Positions 21,935 to 34,160 of a stretch of 64,000 nucleotides of DNA are shown one piece after another. Made by a program: the position numbers and the translations under genes. The stretch lies in NCBI GenBank assembly GCA_029844215.1, contig CM056728.1, positions 62,163,789 to 62,227,788 on the forward strand, written 5' to 3'. This DNA is from Przewalskia tangutica. Its lineage: Eukaryota; Streptophyta; Magnoliopsida; Solanales; Solanaceae. The notes under the pieces were generated by a model. That model was not told where the DNA came from. It made no database searches and saw only the letters and a program-made list of their open reading frames with translations. The number at the start of each line of letters is the position of its first letter. Positions within the stretch are counted from its first letter, which is position 1.

Positions 21935-23303
21935 CTAGTCCTGACGGCTGGATATGGCATAAATGCGGTTCTGAGGACCGCTGGAACTAGGACCCCTGCC
22001 ACGACCTCTACCGCGACCTGCTGGCCCATGAGCACCCTTCCCTCCAGGGCGAGTAACCGCATGAGATGAAGACCCGACAAACGATCCCGTAGGCTGAACC
22101 CTACCATCTGTGCTACCTCTGGTCGGACAACCCCTAGAAAAATGGCCCAGTCGGCCACAAGTGAAACAAGCTCCCAAAGAACTACTACAATTCCCGAAAT
22201 GGGGTTTACCGCATCGGCCACACCGAGAGGGGGATGGTCTCGATCGGTTAAGACCCCTGCCTTCCTGGAAACCCGAAGTCCTGGAGCCCTGACCTGCCCC
22301 TGAATACCCCGGACGTCCTGAAGACTGTGAAGGAGTACTCTGTACTGGCTGAGGTGCATATCTAGCCTGCTGCTGAGGTTGTCCGCCTCGAAAGTTACCA
22401 AAGGACCCCGCTGTCTTGGCCCTCTTATGCTGATCTCGGTCATTTCATCGACCTCTACGTTCCTCAGTCACCTGTGCATTAGCCTGTATGCGGGCAATGT
22501 CCATGCCCGGCTAAAGAGCTACCCCCGCGCAACCCTCCACTAGATAATCATCAAGTCCCGTGACATAGCGGTGCACTCTATCCTCCATGTCTGCCACTAG
22601 AGTGGGGGTATACCGAACCAACGAGTCGAACTTTATGTTGTACTCCCGAATCGTCCGCCCATTCTGCCTCAACATCATAAACCTATCCACCCGGGCTCTC
22701 CTCATATACGGAGGCAATAAGTGGTTAAGAAACGCCTCCGAGAACTCGTCCCAACCAGCTGGAAGTACATGCTCCTCCCGGGACAGTTCCCATGAATCAA
22801 ACCAGTTGACTGCAATATCACGCAGACGATGAGAACTCAATACCACTGACTCTGCCTCTGAGGCCTTGATCACCTTCATGATCCGCTGCAGCTGTCGAAT
22901 AAACTCCTGAGGATCTTCCTCAGTTTTGTATCCATAGAACTCTGGTGGATCGCAACTCAAGAAATCCCGAAGCCTCAAAATATCGGTTATGGGGTGCACC
23001 ACCGGTACTACTGATCCCGTCTGTCCTCATGCTTTGCCACGATCCTAGCTAGTATCTGGACCATCTCCTTGTAACCCATATCCTCTGCTCCTGGCCGTGG
23101 GAGTGGAGGCTAAGGTACCGTGGCCTCAGTGGATGCTGCTGCTGCTCTAAACTCTACTGGGGCTGGCGGCGTCGTAGAACTTGCCGTCTGACGCACTATC
23201 TCAGGCAATGATTGGCCTGTGCCCTGGTAACCCTCTACGTCCTACTAGAAGCTCCCTCTGCTGCCTTGCCCTTCTGGGCCGCGGTTGCCTTGCGTGGAGA
23301 CAT
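21935..23303 (-). pseudogene. gag: Element D gag
   Basis: The likely start is the ATG at 23303 (MSPRKATAAQKGKAAEGASS). The capsid core is in frame 22511-23002: LRDFLSCDPPEFYGYKTEED, MLRQNGRTIREYNIKF, DMEDRVHRYVTGLDDY. It ends at TAG (22511-22513) where sister copies have CAG in GVALQPGMD. The same frame then runs on toward the zinc knuckle CFTCGRLGHFSRGC (22127-22168), preceded by an extra cysteine pair CGRCGKPHFGNC. Downstream is an RG-rich stretch (GRGRGRG) typical of these Gag C-termini. Confidence 0.92.
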
Positions 23304-23493
23304 AACTGGTACATAAGAATATGTCAGAGGGAGTCCAACCTATAGCACAACTCTATTGCACGATCTCAGAGTGAGAAGAATGGAAACCAATCCTAAATAT
23401 CCCGTAGCCTCCTGATTATAGGTGTGGTGCACAACACGCCGATAATCAAGACTCTACTAGATACGGTCTGTAGATACTTTCCGAGGATTAACT

Positions 23494-23505
23494 GCTCTGA
23501 TATCA
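23494..23505 (-). other. Primer-binding site, element D
   Basis: The reverse complement TGATATCAGAGC has one mismatch to the tRNA-iMet site of the other elements. Confidence 0.88.
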
Positions 23506-23648
23506 CTTTTGTCACGAACCGACCTCAGGCCCGCAACTGGTGCCTTACCCGGGCACCCTAGTAGGTATACATCAGAGAAAACCAGCGGAATAAACTCATA
23601 GACATGGAACAATGTAGAATAAGAAACAGGATATAAGATGAGGCCTTT

Positions 23649-23651
<3 letters not shown>

Positions 23652-23699
<48 letters not shown>
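23652..23699. repeat. (AT)n microsatellite in LTR D
   Basis: About 24 AT dinucleotides. In the other LTRs the same place has a short TATATATA next to the AACCCGAACA sequence, so the run is a local expansion. Confidence 0.97.
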
Positions 23700-23704
<5 letters not shown>

Positions 23705-24181
23705 GAACAGTTACATCCTTTACAAACCCAACTCACAACAGGACTACAGACCTCTAAGAGTTTGACATAACAACTATGACGGGACAGGGCCCCGCCATAC
23801 CCCTGAATGTACATGTACCTACACTGACAGGGAACCATACCAAAAGATAAGCCTCCGGAGAAACGGAGCTTCCCAAACGCAGAACTGTGATCCTATGAGC
23901 GAGGATCAACAACCGGTGTACCTCTACCTGCGGCATGAACGCAGCCCCCCGAAGGAGGTCGATAACAGTACCAAGTATGTGAAATCGAAAATCAGAATGA
24001 AATCACAATAGTCCAAAACAAATCCACGCATACGTATGAAAAACCACCAAAGACACAATGCCATAGTATATACGAGAGTAAATAAGTGTGACCTGGCCGG
24101 TGCTGAATAGGCAGCCAATGATCGAACTAGGGCCATTTTCCCATAGTATCATTGTGCAAATCCTAATCCTGGACTCCCACA

Positions 24182-24365
24182 ATCCGCATAGGTCGCGTGG
24201 ACCCGCATGAGGTATTCCTCGCATCGGGGGAAGCAAACCTGCGGTAATACATAGGAACCTGTCCCGCATGAGCCCCTTGGACTCGCATGAGGGTATTCCT
24301 CGCATAGGACCCCGTCCCGCATGAGCCCCTTGGACCCGCATGAGGTATTCCTCGCATCGGGGGGA
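24182..24365 (-). repeat. Minisatellite in LTR D
   Basis: Three units contain CGCATGAGGTATTCCTCGCAT, related to the repeats in LTRs I and J and in 1-1666. Confidence 0.85.
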
Positions 24366-25234
24366 GCAAACCCCGCGGAATATGAACAACGTAACATGGC
24401 CAAGGGTTTAAGTGATATAATACAAATGCAACCGGCTTATCGTAAACAACATAAGCACATTAAGGAAACCCCCTTAACATAAAAGTTTCAAGACGCTAAT
24501 ACCCGTAGTATCAAGACACGTTTACTTATCAAACCAAGTTACTACACCTTCAGAAAATCATTACAAGGACTTTAAAATAAAGTAAGTAAACCGTTCTTTT
24601 TATCCTTCTCAAGTCGTTATAACTAACTTCCCATAAAGCTATTATAACACTTATATTTTAAGCAATTCAAAACAATCACACTCTTTTGAGAAACCAAGAG
24701 AACTTATTCTTTTAAAACCAAGTATCAATTTCTTTCTGAATAATGTTTTACAACATTTTTTAGAATACTTCAAGGCTCTTAAGATTTAGAAGTCAATCAA
24801 GGACATCAAAAATGAAACCAAATTCATTTAACACCCGTACGTCTACCGTACTATATATTTCACAACAATCATGCTCAAGAGGATAGGAAGAGTCACATAC
24901 CTCCTCGGCTTAATCCACTTGTCAAGTCGAATATGCCGCGCGTAGAGTATCAACCTATAATAACCATAACACGTTTATCAACTTCTAGTTTTCTTCGTAG
25001 AGTATTTCTAAGCATAAGGTCTCTTATTCTACGGAAAATTGGGCAGCACTTCCACTGTTTCTACCTATTTTTCCACCTTTTTCAAGGCCCGAAATCAATA
25101 ACCAAATGTCACATTTAAGGCTCAACAAAATCAAATTTCAAAGGGGATTACACGCCAAGTAGGGCATGTAAAATTCAGCCCCTTAACCTACCAACACTGT
25201 CTATTAAAACTAGTCCATAGTCCAATGTAAAAAC

Positions 25235-27468
25235 TATTACACCCCGTAGTTCCAACACAAGAATAAGAGAACGTACGTAAGACGATAAGGGTTAAATCGT
25301 GAAACGATAGAAGATGCGTTTTTTCCTTAAAAGAAATTTCGGAACCCGTGAAGGAAAATGTTTAGTAATGAGAATTGAGTTCTCAAATTTGGGATTTGGA
25401 TTTTTTGGAATATAATAGAATTATGGATTTTTAAATCCGAAATTGGTCACGTGGGGCCCACGGGAAAAATTTACGGTTTTGTGGGGCCCACAAAAATTTT
25501 CGAGATTTTGGCCAATATGGATATTTTTGGGAGATGAAAATATTTTAGACGAATGGTAGGGTGACACGTGGCACACCCCCACCCCCTTGTCTTGGTCTTG
25601 GAAGACTTTGACTATTTGACTTAGATATTTTGGAGACTTGGTTAGATATTTGTGTGACAAGTGGACAAGTGGGCCATGTGGGTCCCACTCCACTTGTCTT
25701 GCTACACCTTGGCCATACATTTGTCTTGATCTCACCCCTTGTTTGTAGTATATATCCTCTACTAGTGCAAGACTAGTCCAACACTTAGAAAAATTTCAAG
25801 ACTATTTCTCTCCCTCTCCCTTTGAGCTCTAGGCCAAGGGCCCCCTTTGAAGGATAAAATTATTCAATCATTGTTGATAAATCCCCATATTCAAACCAAA
25901 GATCCCTAGTGGTATACTATGCATAAACAACCCCTTAAACCCCGGAAATACTATATTGTTCCATTAGTCGCACCTTGAAAACCTGAGGTGTTCTTGGACT
26001 TTTGTGTTGGAACTTGAATAGAAGTTGGTTATGAACTTCTAATGGTTGTATATTGTGGATTGGAACATAAGGAAAAGGAGCTAAACATGCTAAGAATCGA
26101 CGTTAGACTTGGATTATTTTGGGCTATATTGAGGTAAGGATCATCCTTCTCTTAATGTAATTAGATATTACATGTTGTAGATATATGTAGGTGACCTTGT
26201 TCTAGAAAAAATGAATATTAGAGATGGTTTGGACCACATTTGAATGTTGAGGCCGAGAGTTGGTTGATATTGGTCGGTGGGGATTGTTGACCATTTTGTT
26301 GTTAATAACACTTGTCGCATGCTATATAGGAAATATTGTTGTAGTTAGTTAATATAACTTATACAACATGTTGGAACTTGAGTTGGATTAAAAGGAATTA
26401 AGGAAAATGGATTTGGATTTAAAGTGATGTTGGCCGAGAATGGCCCTAAAAATGTTGGTATATTATGGACTGTTTTGTTTAGATTATGGGGCAGAATTTT
26501 ACACGTCCAGTTAGGCGTGTAATCCCCTTTGGCTAACTGTTGGTTGCGCCTTAAATGTGGCTTGTTGGTTATGGAAATATGGGCCTTGGAAAAGGTGGAA
26601 AAGTACGTAGAAACAAAGGAAGTGTTGCCCAAATTTCCGTAGAATTAGAGGGCATTATTTGGTATAAGTATTATACTAGAAAGTATGATATTGATAGAAG
26701 TGCTATCGTCATTATAGGTTAAAGTACTACGTGTAGCATATTCTACTTGGAGGGTGGAATAGCTAATAAGGTTGAAGTACATTGGAGCGTATTGCTACTT
26801 GTCGTTTAGGTTAGTCGTCACGAGGTATGTGAACTTCTTCCTTCTATCGACATGATTGATTGATGAAGGTATTCCACGGGCATGATTGATGTTGTGGGCG
26901 TGAGACCCATAGTTATATTTGAGTGATGACTTTGAGGGCGTGAGTCCCTGACTTGACATGACTGCTTATTTATCAGGAATCGTAGTTTGGTTATCATACA
27001 TGTCTCTGCTTTATATAGACCGCTATGATTTCATTTACGTATTTTCGCCACATACTTGGTACTGTTATCGACCTCCTTCGGGGCCGCGTTCATGCCGCAG
27101 TAGAGGTACACGAGCTTGTTGATCCTCGCCATGTGGTCACGTCATTGGTTGGGAAGCTCCGTTTCTCCGGAGGCTTATCAGTGGTATAGTCCCCTGTCAT
27201 TGTAGGTACTTACATTCAGGGGTATGGCGGGGCCATGTCCCGTCATTGTTGATAAAACTCTTAGAGGTCTGTAGTACTGTTGTGGGCAGAGTCGTAATGG
27301 GATGTAACTGTTCTAGTTGTTATATATATATGCCGAACGGCAAGTTTTTCTCCGATGAACTGTTTCATATGTCATGTCTTGTTTTATATTCCGCTGATTA
27401 CTCTGATGTATGTCTACTTGGGTGCCCGGGTAAGGCACCAGTAACGGGCCCGAGTTCGGGTCGTGACA
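25235..27468 (+). mobile_element. LTR E (2234 bp), plus strand, starts TA instead of TG
   Basis: Starts TATTACACCCCGTAGTTCC and ends GGTCGTGACA. It has a U3 module, then an internal deletion near 26862-26875 that joins sequence before and after the minisatellite position. No primer site follows. The flanks (AAAAC left, CCATT right) do not match, so it is either a solo LTR at a rearranged site or the product of a larger deletion. Confidence 0.8.
25451..25570 (+). promoter_or_regulatory. U3 module of LTR E
   Basis: GTGGGGCCCAC is at 25451-25461 and 25481-25491 (30-bp spacing). CACGTG is at 25565-25570. A TATATA box is near 25749. Confidence 0.72.
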
Positions 27469-27668
27469 CCATTTCTGGGACGCGATAATGTCATATAGTC
27501 TGCCCATAAAGGTATACTGCCCGACCCATTTCTGGGACGCGATAATGTCATATAGTCTGCCCATAAAGGTATACTGCCCGGCCCATTTCTGGGACGCGAT
27601 AATGTCATATAGTCTGCCCATAAAGGTATCGCCCGCCCATTTCTGGGACGCGATAATGTCATATAGAA
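27469..27668 (-). repeat. 57-bp minisatellite in LTR F
   Basis: About 3.5 units contain GGGACGCGATAATGTCATAT. The unit length is a multiple of three without stops, giving spurious open frames on both strands. Confidence 0.93.
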
Positions 27669-30035
27669 TCCGGGAATTTAACCCAACGTACTACGCACCT
27701 CTACTCCTTTAGAAAGACTCTTTTTCAAATAAAACTTCCCAGATACTAACAACCGTAGTATGAAGTCATATCTACCTTTCCAGACAAGTCACAATACCTT
27801 TTTAGAAATACAATTACCGGCTTCTAAATCAAGTGACTTCTTCCTTAAAAACCTTAAGCAATTGGTACCTTTAAAACAATTTGCCCCTCTCTATTTTAAA
27901 TCATTTCTTTGCTTACATTACTGAAGAAAACCATTCTTTTAATCTTCCATAAAGTTGTTATAACCAACCTCCCATAAAGCCGTTATAACTCTTTATGTCT
28001 TAGGCAAATTCATTCCTTTTATAACCAAGAGACTTATACTTTTAAATCGAATTTCGTAGCTTTCAAAATACTTCAAGTCTCTTAACTTTTAAGAAAACAA
28101 GTTTCTTAACTTTAGAAATCAAGTCTTTGCAAATCAAATATTCTATACTTGTAAATCAATTCATTTCTTCCTTTAAGAATTAAGTCCCATAACTTAAAAA
28201 AATAAAGTCTATACTTTGGTGCATTGTGAATAAGTTATACTTATTTATATCGATCTTAATCAAGTAGCCATGATCTAGAAAATGTAATACAATTTTGTCT
28301 TAGCTTAGCTTCTATGCAGATGGAGAATTCTACTCATTTTAATATAATCAATTGTCATTACATTTTCCTTTATTAACGCTGCAATGGCTTGCTCGATACT
28401 TATTCTCATTCGTGCCATAAATTAGCCAAGTCAACTTGGCTCCAAAGTACCTCCTAACGACTCCTACCAACATCCCCCATAAGACTCGGTAAGGACTTAG
28501 GATAACTTCGACATAAACTGTACATAGAGTAAATCACACACCTACCTCTTAACTTCTAAGAGTAGAAGGAAACATGAAATAATACCACATGTTTATTCCA
28601 TACATAGAATCATGCCAAAGGAAGGAAGAGGTTCACATACCTCGCGACGATTATCGACAAGTAGCAAAATGCTCCAAAGTACTTCAACCTTGATAGCTAT
28701 TCCATCCTTCAAGTAGGGTACGCTATACTTAGTACTTCAACCTATAATGGTCACAATACGTCCATTAACCTCTTACTTCAAACGTAGAATATTCTAAGTG
28801 CTAAGTCACTAAATTCTACGGAAAATCGGACAGCACCTCCTTTGTTTCTACTAACTTTGCCACATTTTTCAAGGCCGAATTCAATAACCAAACACGCCAC
28901 ATTTAAGGCCCAATCAATGCAATTAATCAATAGGGGATTACACGCCTACTAGACGTGTAAAATTCCGCCCCACAAACGATATCAAACTAATACAACCTAC
29001 AAGTCCAATTCGGCCACATAGAGTATAATAACACCAATTCTTATCCAATTTCTATTTCAAACCAAGTTGTTAGCATAACATGATATCAAGTCGCAATCGA
29101 TTATAACCACTATAATCTTCAAGTAATTAACATGCGACAATTCTAATAAACGACCAAATTGTAATCCAACTTCTCAAGGCTTAAATGACATTTCGGATTT
29201 AAGGCTACAATCAATCCATAATACTTAAGAAACTTCAACACATATACTTCATGCTAGCAAACATGTAAAGCTAACAACAATATATAATATTGTAACACTT
29301 AAGAGACAAGACTATTACCTCAACGATTCTTAGTCTAACTTCAAATCCAAAGTCGCTCCCTAGAAACTTAGAGCCCCTCCTTGACACTCCAATCCGCTAC
29401 TTGAGACCCTTAGAACAACACCAACAAATTTCCTTCAATCTTCCAACCAAAACCTAGAGAAGCAACTAGGTTTTCACCTTGCGACTAATACGAAAACTAT
29501 CTTTTTCCGGGATTTTTCTATTGAGATACACTTACAATACACTCATGAACTTTGGTTTAAAGTGTGGAGCTTAATGGACAATAAACAAAAAAAAAATCTT
29601 TTCAATGTGCTAGAACCCGAGAGCTTGCAAAGGCTTGGACAAGTTTTCTTGAAAATTTTTCTAAGTGTTTAACATAGTCTTGCTACTAGTAGTATAATAT
29701 AGCAACATGGAGGGTCAAGATGTGTACAAATGGGTGGCTAGGATGAGTTTCTCTTAAATATCAAGCCTTGTGGACCCATTGACCAAGTCAATTTTCTCAA
29801 GCTCTACAAGTTGCAAGACTTGTCTTCCTAACAAGGGTCAAATGACCCTTGTGCCCATGCAATTTCGTCCAAGACATCACTAAGGGGGGGTGACACGTGT
29901 CGCCCTCCCATTCATCACAATATTCATTTTCCGACAATTCCATAATTCCGATAAATTTTTACTAGTCTCAAATCTTATCATTAGGAATTCTCACGTACGT
30001 TCTTAAAACATGTCCTGTAAATACGGGGTGTAACA
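27469..30035 (-). mobile_element. LTR F, minus strand, truncated at its U5 side
   Basis: Ends GGGGTGTAACA at 30035, directly inside the gag core of G. It lacks the TGTCACGACC end, being cut at 27469 by LTR E's terminus. It holds a 57-bp minisatellite, the ~140-bp block shared with A, G and L (near 28270-28400), and a CACGTG at 29894-29899 without the paired palindromes. Confidence 0.82.
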
Positions 30036-30690
30036 GAACGGACGTACGGTTCGGGAGTACAACGTAGAGTTTGACTCGTTGGCTCGGTATGTCCCCGCTT
30101 TAGTGGCAGACATGGAGGATAGAGTGCACCGCTATGTCACAGGGCTCGATGATTACCTAGCAGAGAGTTGCTCAGGTGTAGCTCTTCAGCCGGGCATGGA
30201 CATTGCCCGCATGCAGGCTTATGCACTTGGGTGTGAAGAACGGAGGGGTCGACGGAATGACCGAGATCAGCAGAAGAGGGCCAGAACAGCAGGGTCCTTT
30301 GGTAACTTTCGAGGCGGACCGCCTCAGCAGCAGGCTAGTTATGCACCTCCGCCAGTACAGAGTGTTCCTCCACAGTCTTCAGGACGTTCGGGGTATTCGG
30401 GAGCTGGTCAGAGCTCCAGGGCTTCTGGTTCACAGATATATGTAGGTTCTAGCCAGCCGGATTCATGTCTCCCTCAGTGTTCACGATGTGGTAGGCGTCA
30501 TCTCGGGGAATGTCGTCTTTTTACTGGTGCTTGTTTTGCCTGCGGCCGTCAGGGCCATGCGACGAGAAACTGTCCTAGTAGGAAGGATGCAGGTAGAATG
30601 ACTCAGCCTACCGGGTCATATGGCGTTCATCGCCTCTATAGCTATGCCAAAGCAGGCGTGATTATGATTAGAGCGATGAAGCGAAAGTGA
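30036..30690 (+). pseudogene. gag: Element G gag, 5'-truncated but otherwise open
   Basis: An uninterrupted frame runs from the LTR F boundary through NGRTVREYNVEF, DMEDRVHRYVTGLDDY and GVALQPGMDIARMQAYALG, a Q/P-rich linker (PPQQQASYAPPP), a first cysteine pair CSRCGRRHLGEC, and the knuckle CFACGRQGHATRNC (30532-30573), to a TGA at 30688. The N-terminal half was lost to the insertion of F. The C-terminus after the knuckle is short and basic (IRAMKRK), with no protease fused. This is the cleanest view of how Gag ends in the gag-only class: a true stop about 35 residues after the knuckle. Confidence 0.92.
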
Positions 30691-31639
30691 AGCAGTAGAT
30701 ACAGGTATATCCTTAACCCTCTAGAGATTAGTATGCTTGATATGATGATCTTATTATTGAGTGCTATGTACGGATAGCATTGTTTTATTTGTGAGTTAGA
30801 AAACAGGGGTAGTTGAAAAGGTAAGTATGGGGACATGGAAGGTGTGAACCTTAGAATATTGCACGATTGAGACCTTAGATGTAAGGCCGACTTGAGTAAA
30901 AGATTTTGCGGGTGATCTTTGTCGGAGTGCATTATATACATAGGGTGTATTAGTGTGATAAATCCATGGGTTGTGTGAGAGGGAAGTGATAGCTTTCATG
31001 ACTTGAATAGGTAAGATTGTTCCGGATCGGGGAACGAGAGAGTTTGGCGCGTTAATGGGTCGGGTTGAGGCCAGATTGCGGGTCAACCCGCAGCCCGGGA
31101 TGAAGTGAGGTAAATTTGTGGTGGTCCCGCCAAGTGGTAGGGTCACGAGGGTACTAGGCCCAAGTTTAGGTAACCATCGTATGAGTTCGTGGAAGTGTTC
31201 GACCAGAATCGGATCGTGAAGGCCGGGAATGGCCTTAAAGGAATTTGAGGCTAGTAAGATGACCAAGTTTGGAGGTGGTAACTCCAAGGTTTTTGGAAAC
31301 TGAAGCGGTAACTGAAGTATGGAACGTGTACTATAGAGAGTTCGGGTGTACGAGAAGGGTACGACGAGTAAGGAAAGAAGTGAACAAGTGTTAAGAGATC
31401 GGTAGTGATCGTTTCTGTTGTGAAGTGAAGATGCGAAGGGAGTATCCTTTAGACCTTGGGTGGGAGTTTTTTTGTTGTGATGTTAGAGGTGATTCCTCGT
31501 TGGCTTGGATTTGAGTTTTGCACGTATGTTATACTATGGCCATTGGTGGCATAATTGGTTTCGTAAGTATAGTAGTGAAGACTATACCGGCGCATGTATG
31601 TTTTGAGACTTAGAAGGAACATTCGGGACGAATGTTTCT
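30691..31639 (+). mobile_element. Element G non-pol tail
   Basis: Aligns throughout with A's tail (for example CCTTAACCCTCTAGAGATT at the start and AACATTCGGGACGAATGTTT at the end). On the antisense strand a 163-codon frame is open (30796-31287). A similar antisense frame of 136 codons is open in L's tail. No known domain is recognised on either strand. Confidence 0.8.
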
Positions 31640-31652
31640 AAGGGGGGAAGAA
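31640..31652 (+). other. Polypurine tract, element G
   Basis: AAGGGGGGAAGAA lies immediately before the LTR start TATTACACC. Confidence 0.92.
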
Positions 31653-31870
31653 TATTACACCCCGTAGTTCCAGGGTATGTATGTGAGGACGTACGTACGA
31701 GAATACGACATTAAGATTGGAAGGAAAGAAAGATGTGAATTTTCGACGGAAAAGTTTCCGGATTTTGTGAAGGAAAAAGGTTCGTTAATGGGAATTGGAT
31801 TCCCAGATTTAGTATTTGGACTTCTTGGATTATATTAGAACTATGGAATTTTATTTTCGGATTTGGTCAC

Positions 31871-31911
31871 GTGGGGCCCACGGGAAAAATTTACGGTTTT
31901 GTGGGGCCCAC
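31871..31911 (+). promoter_or_regulatory. U3 paired palindromes of LTR G
   Basis: GTGGGGCCCAC is at 31871-31881 and 31901-31911, spaced 30 bp. The downstream G-box has decayed to CATGTG. TATAAATA is at 32157-32164. Confidence 0.72.
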
Positions 31912-33787
31912 TTTGTTTTCGAGATTTTCGATATTTTGGATATTTTCGGGAGATGAAATATTTTGGACGAGTAGGAGGGCGACATGTGTCACCCCCCTAG
32001 GTGGCACATGGCCGAAATATTGGTTTCATGTGTCTTTGGCCGAAATGGCTTGCCAAGTGTCTAGCCATTTGTCACAAGTCTTGTGTAGACTTGTGGCACC
32101 ACACTTGTACCCCAATCTCACCACACACTTGCCTTAATCTTGTCCCTTGATTGCTCTATAAATACCCCCCCCCCCCCTTGTAGTGAAGACTTCATCATCC
32201 CACACTTAGTTTTTCCAAGGCAAAACTCCCTCCCCTTTCTCTTGTGTGCTCTCGGCTTTGGCCATATTTCTTGAGCAAAACTTGTCCAAAAATCCTTAAA
32301 CTTTTAAGTGTTATTCCTTAGGGTGTTAGGAAGATTGTGTACCAAGAGTTGGAAAATATTTCACACCTCTAGCCCCTAAATCACACCTTGGCCGAAACTT
32401 GTCACTTTCGGAACCTAAGTGTTATTCACTTTTTGGAGTTGAATCTTGAAGAGGAGTTGGTTAGGAGCTTCTAAGGTTTGCTTGGAGCGGGTTGGAACGT
32501 AAGGAATTGGAGCTAAACGTTGTTCAGGATCGACTTATTAATCTTGGATAATTTTGGGCTTATCGAGGTAATGATCTATGTCCCCCTATTGTAATTGGAT
32601 ATTACATATTGTAGTAGTTTAGAATTGAGTATATGATATATTGGAAGGATGATTATAAAGAATTGAACTGTATTTACATCGACCGTATTTATGAGACTTG
32701 TAGTATTATTGTGGTAATTGTACACGTCAGGTTAGACGTGTAACCCTCGAGTTGTTGGCTTGGTAGCGGGCCTTGATAGAGGAGAGATTTATGTCATGTG
32801 GGGAGGTGCTGCCCAATTTTCCGTAGAATAAGGAACCTTGTACTTTGAAATGTGCTACAAAGAGATCGAGAAGTTGATAGACGTTTTGTGGCCTTTATAG
32901 GTTGAAATACTGCGAGTAGCGTATTCTACTTGAAGGGTGGAAAAGGCTAGCAGTGTTATAGTACTTTGGAGCATTTTGCTAATTGTCGATAATCGTCGCG
33001 AGGTATGTGAACCTCTTCCTATCTTTTCTAGCATGATTGTTGTGAACTATGTAGTACGGTGACGCACGTGCTAAACGAATTTGGTTGGTTTAAAACATAA
33101 AGTGTTATAATAGCTTTATGGAAAGTTAGTTATAACGACTTTATGTAGGTAAAAGAATGGTTTGTTGATTTTAGAAGTTGAGAGACTTGATCTTAAAAGA
33201 TAAGAGACTTAACTTATAAATGACTTTTTATGAAATGTTAAGGACTTAAGGGTGTTAAAAAGTTGTGAAACCGCATTCATGAGTAATGGGTACTTGGTCT
33301 TAAAAAGGATAATGTTATATTGATTTCGGAAATGGAAAATAAGTATCGAACAAACCACTGCAGCGTTAATAAAGGAAAATGTATTGACAAATAAGTTATA
33401 TTAAAACAAGTAGAATCCTCCATCTGCATAGAAGCTAAGATAAGACAAAATTGTATTACATTTTCTAGATCATGGCTGCTTTAATAAAATCGTTATAAAC
33501 AAGCATAATCTACTCACACATAAGGCATATGTTACTCAATGTTTTAAAAGAAGAGATTACGTTATTAAGTGTTTAAGACTATGAACTATGAAATCTTTTG
33601 AAAATAAGAGACTTGAGTATTTGAAATTATGCAACTTGAACTTTTGGAAAAGAATGTTGTTACTTGACTTTAAAAAGGAAAGTGTTTTAGTTTAAAAGAA
33701 GGCATGATATTGCCTTAGTTTGGTTTAAAAAGGAAGGCATGGTAGTGTCTTAAATCTGTCTTAAAAGAGGGTTTAAATGTTATGGCC

Positions 33788-34160
33788 GATTCTACACCGA
33801 GTCCCATGGGATGGGCCGGGACATGTATTCCACACGATTCTACACCGAGTCCCATGGGATGGGCCGGGACATGTATTCCACACGATTCTACACCGAGTCC
33901 CATGGGATGGGCCGGGATATGTATTCCACACGATTCTACACCGAGTCCCATGGGATGGGCCGGGACATGTATTCCACACGATTCTACACCGAGTCCCATG
34001 GGATGGGCCGGGACATGTATTCCACACGATTCTACATCGAGTCCCATGGGATGGTCCGGGACATATATTCCACACGATTCTACATCGAGTCCCATGAGAT
34101 GGGCTGAGACATGTATACCATACGATTCTACCTCGAGTCCCATGGGATGGGCCGAGACAT
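33788..34160 (+). repeat. 48-bp minisatellite in LTR G
   Basis: Nearly eight units of exactly 48 bp contain GAGTCCCATGGGATGGGCC, including the palindrome TCCCATGGGA. The first five units are almost identical and the last three diverge. The reversed repeat is in both LTRs of L (47289-47640, 52617-52950). Confidence 0.96.

Larger units (their letters stand above)
18571..25234 (-). mobile_element. Element D: Tekay/Del-type chromovirus, minus strand, 3' part missing
   Basis: Read on the minus strand: partial 5' LTR (25234-23510), primer site, gag, protease, RT, RNase H, integrase with GPY/F, and a chromodomain cut at WEAEED by insertion of B. The gene order PR-RT-RH-IN-chromodomain defines a chromovirus. 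The 3' end lies beyond B and A, outside the window. Most breaks in the frame are single nonsense changes. Confidence 0.93.
23510..25234 (-). mobile_element. Element D 5' LTR (U3 end missing)
   Basis: Starts TGTCACGAACCGACC beside the primer site. It contains an AT microsatellite, a minisatellite and LTR body sequence, then stops at 25234 where LTR E begins. About 1.2 kb, including the promoter module, is missing compared with B's LTR. Confidence 0.85.

Noticed and set aside
23596..23838. Frame with an IYIYIY stretch resembling a membrane segment
   Set aside because: It is a translation of the (AT)n microsatellite inside LTR D.
27313..27662. Frames of 82-102 codons around the 57-bp repeats
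   Set aside because: Unit length is divisible by three; the same explanation as for the other arrays.
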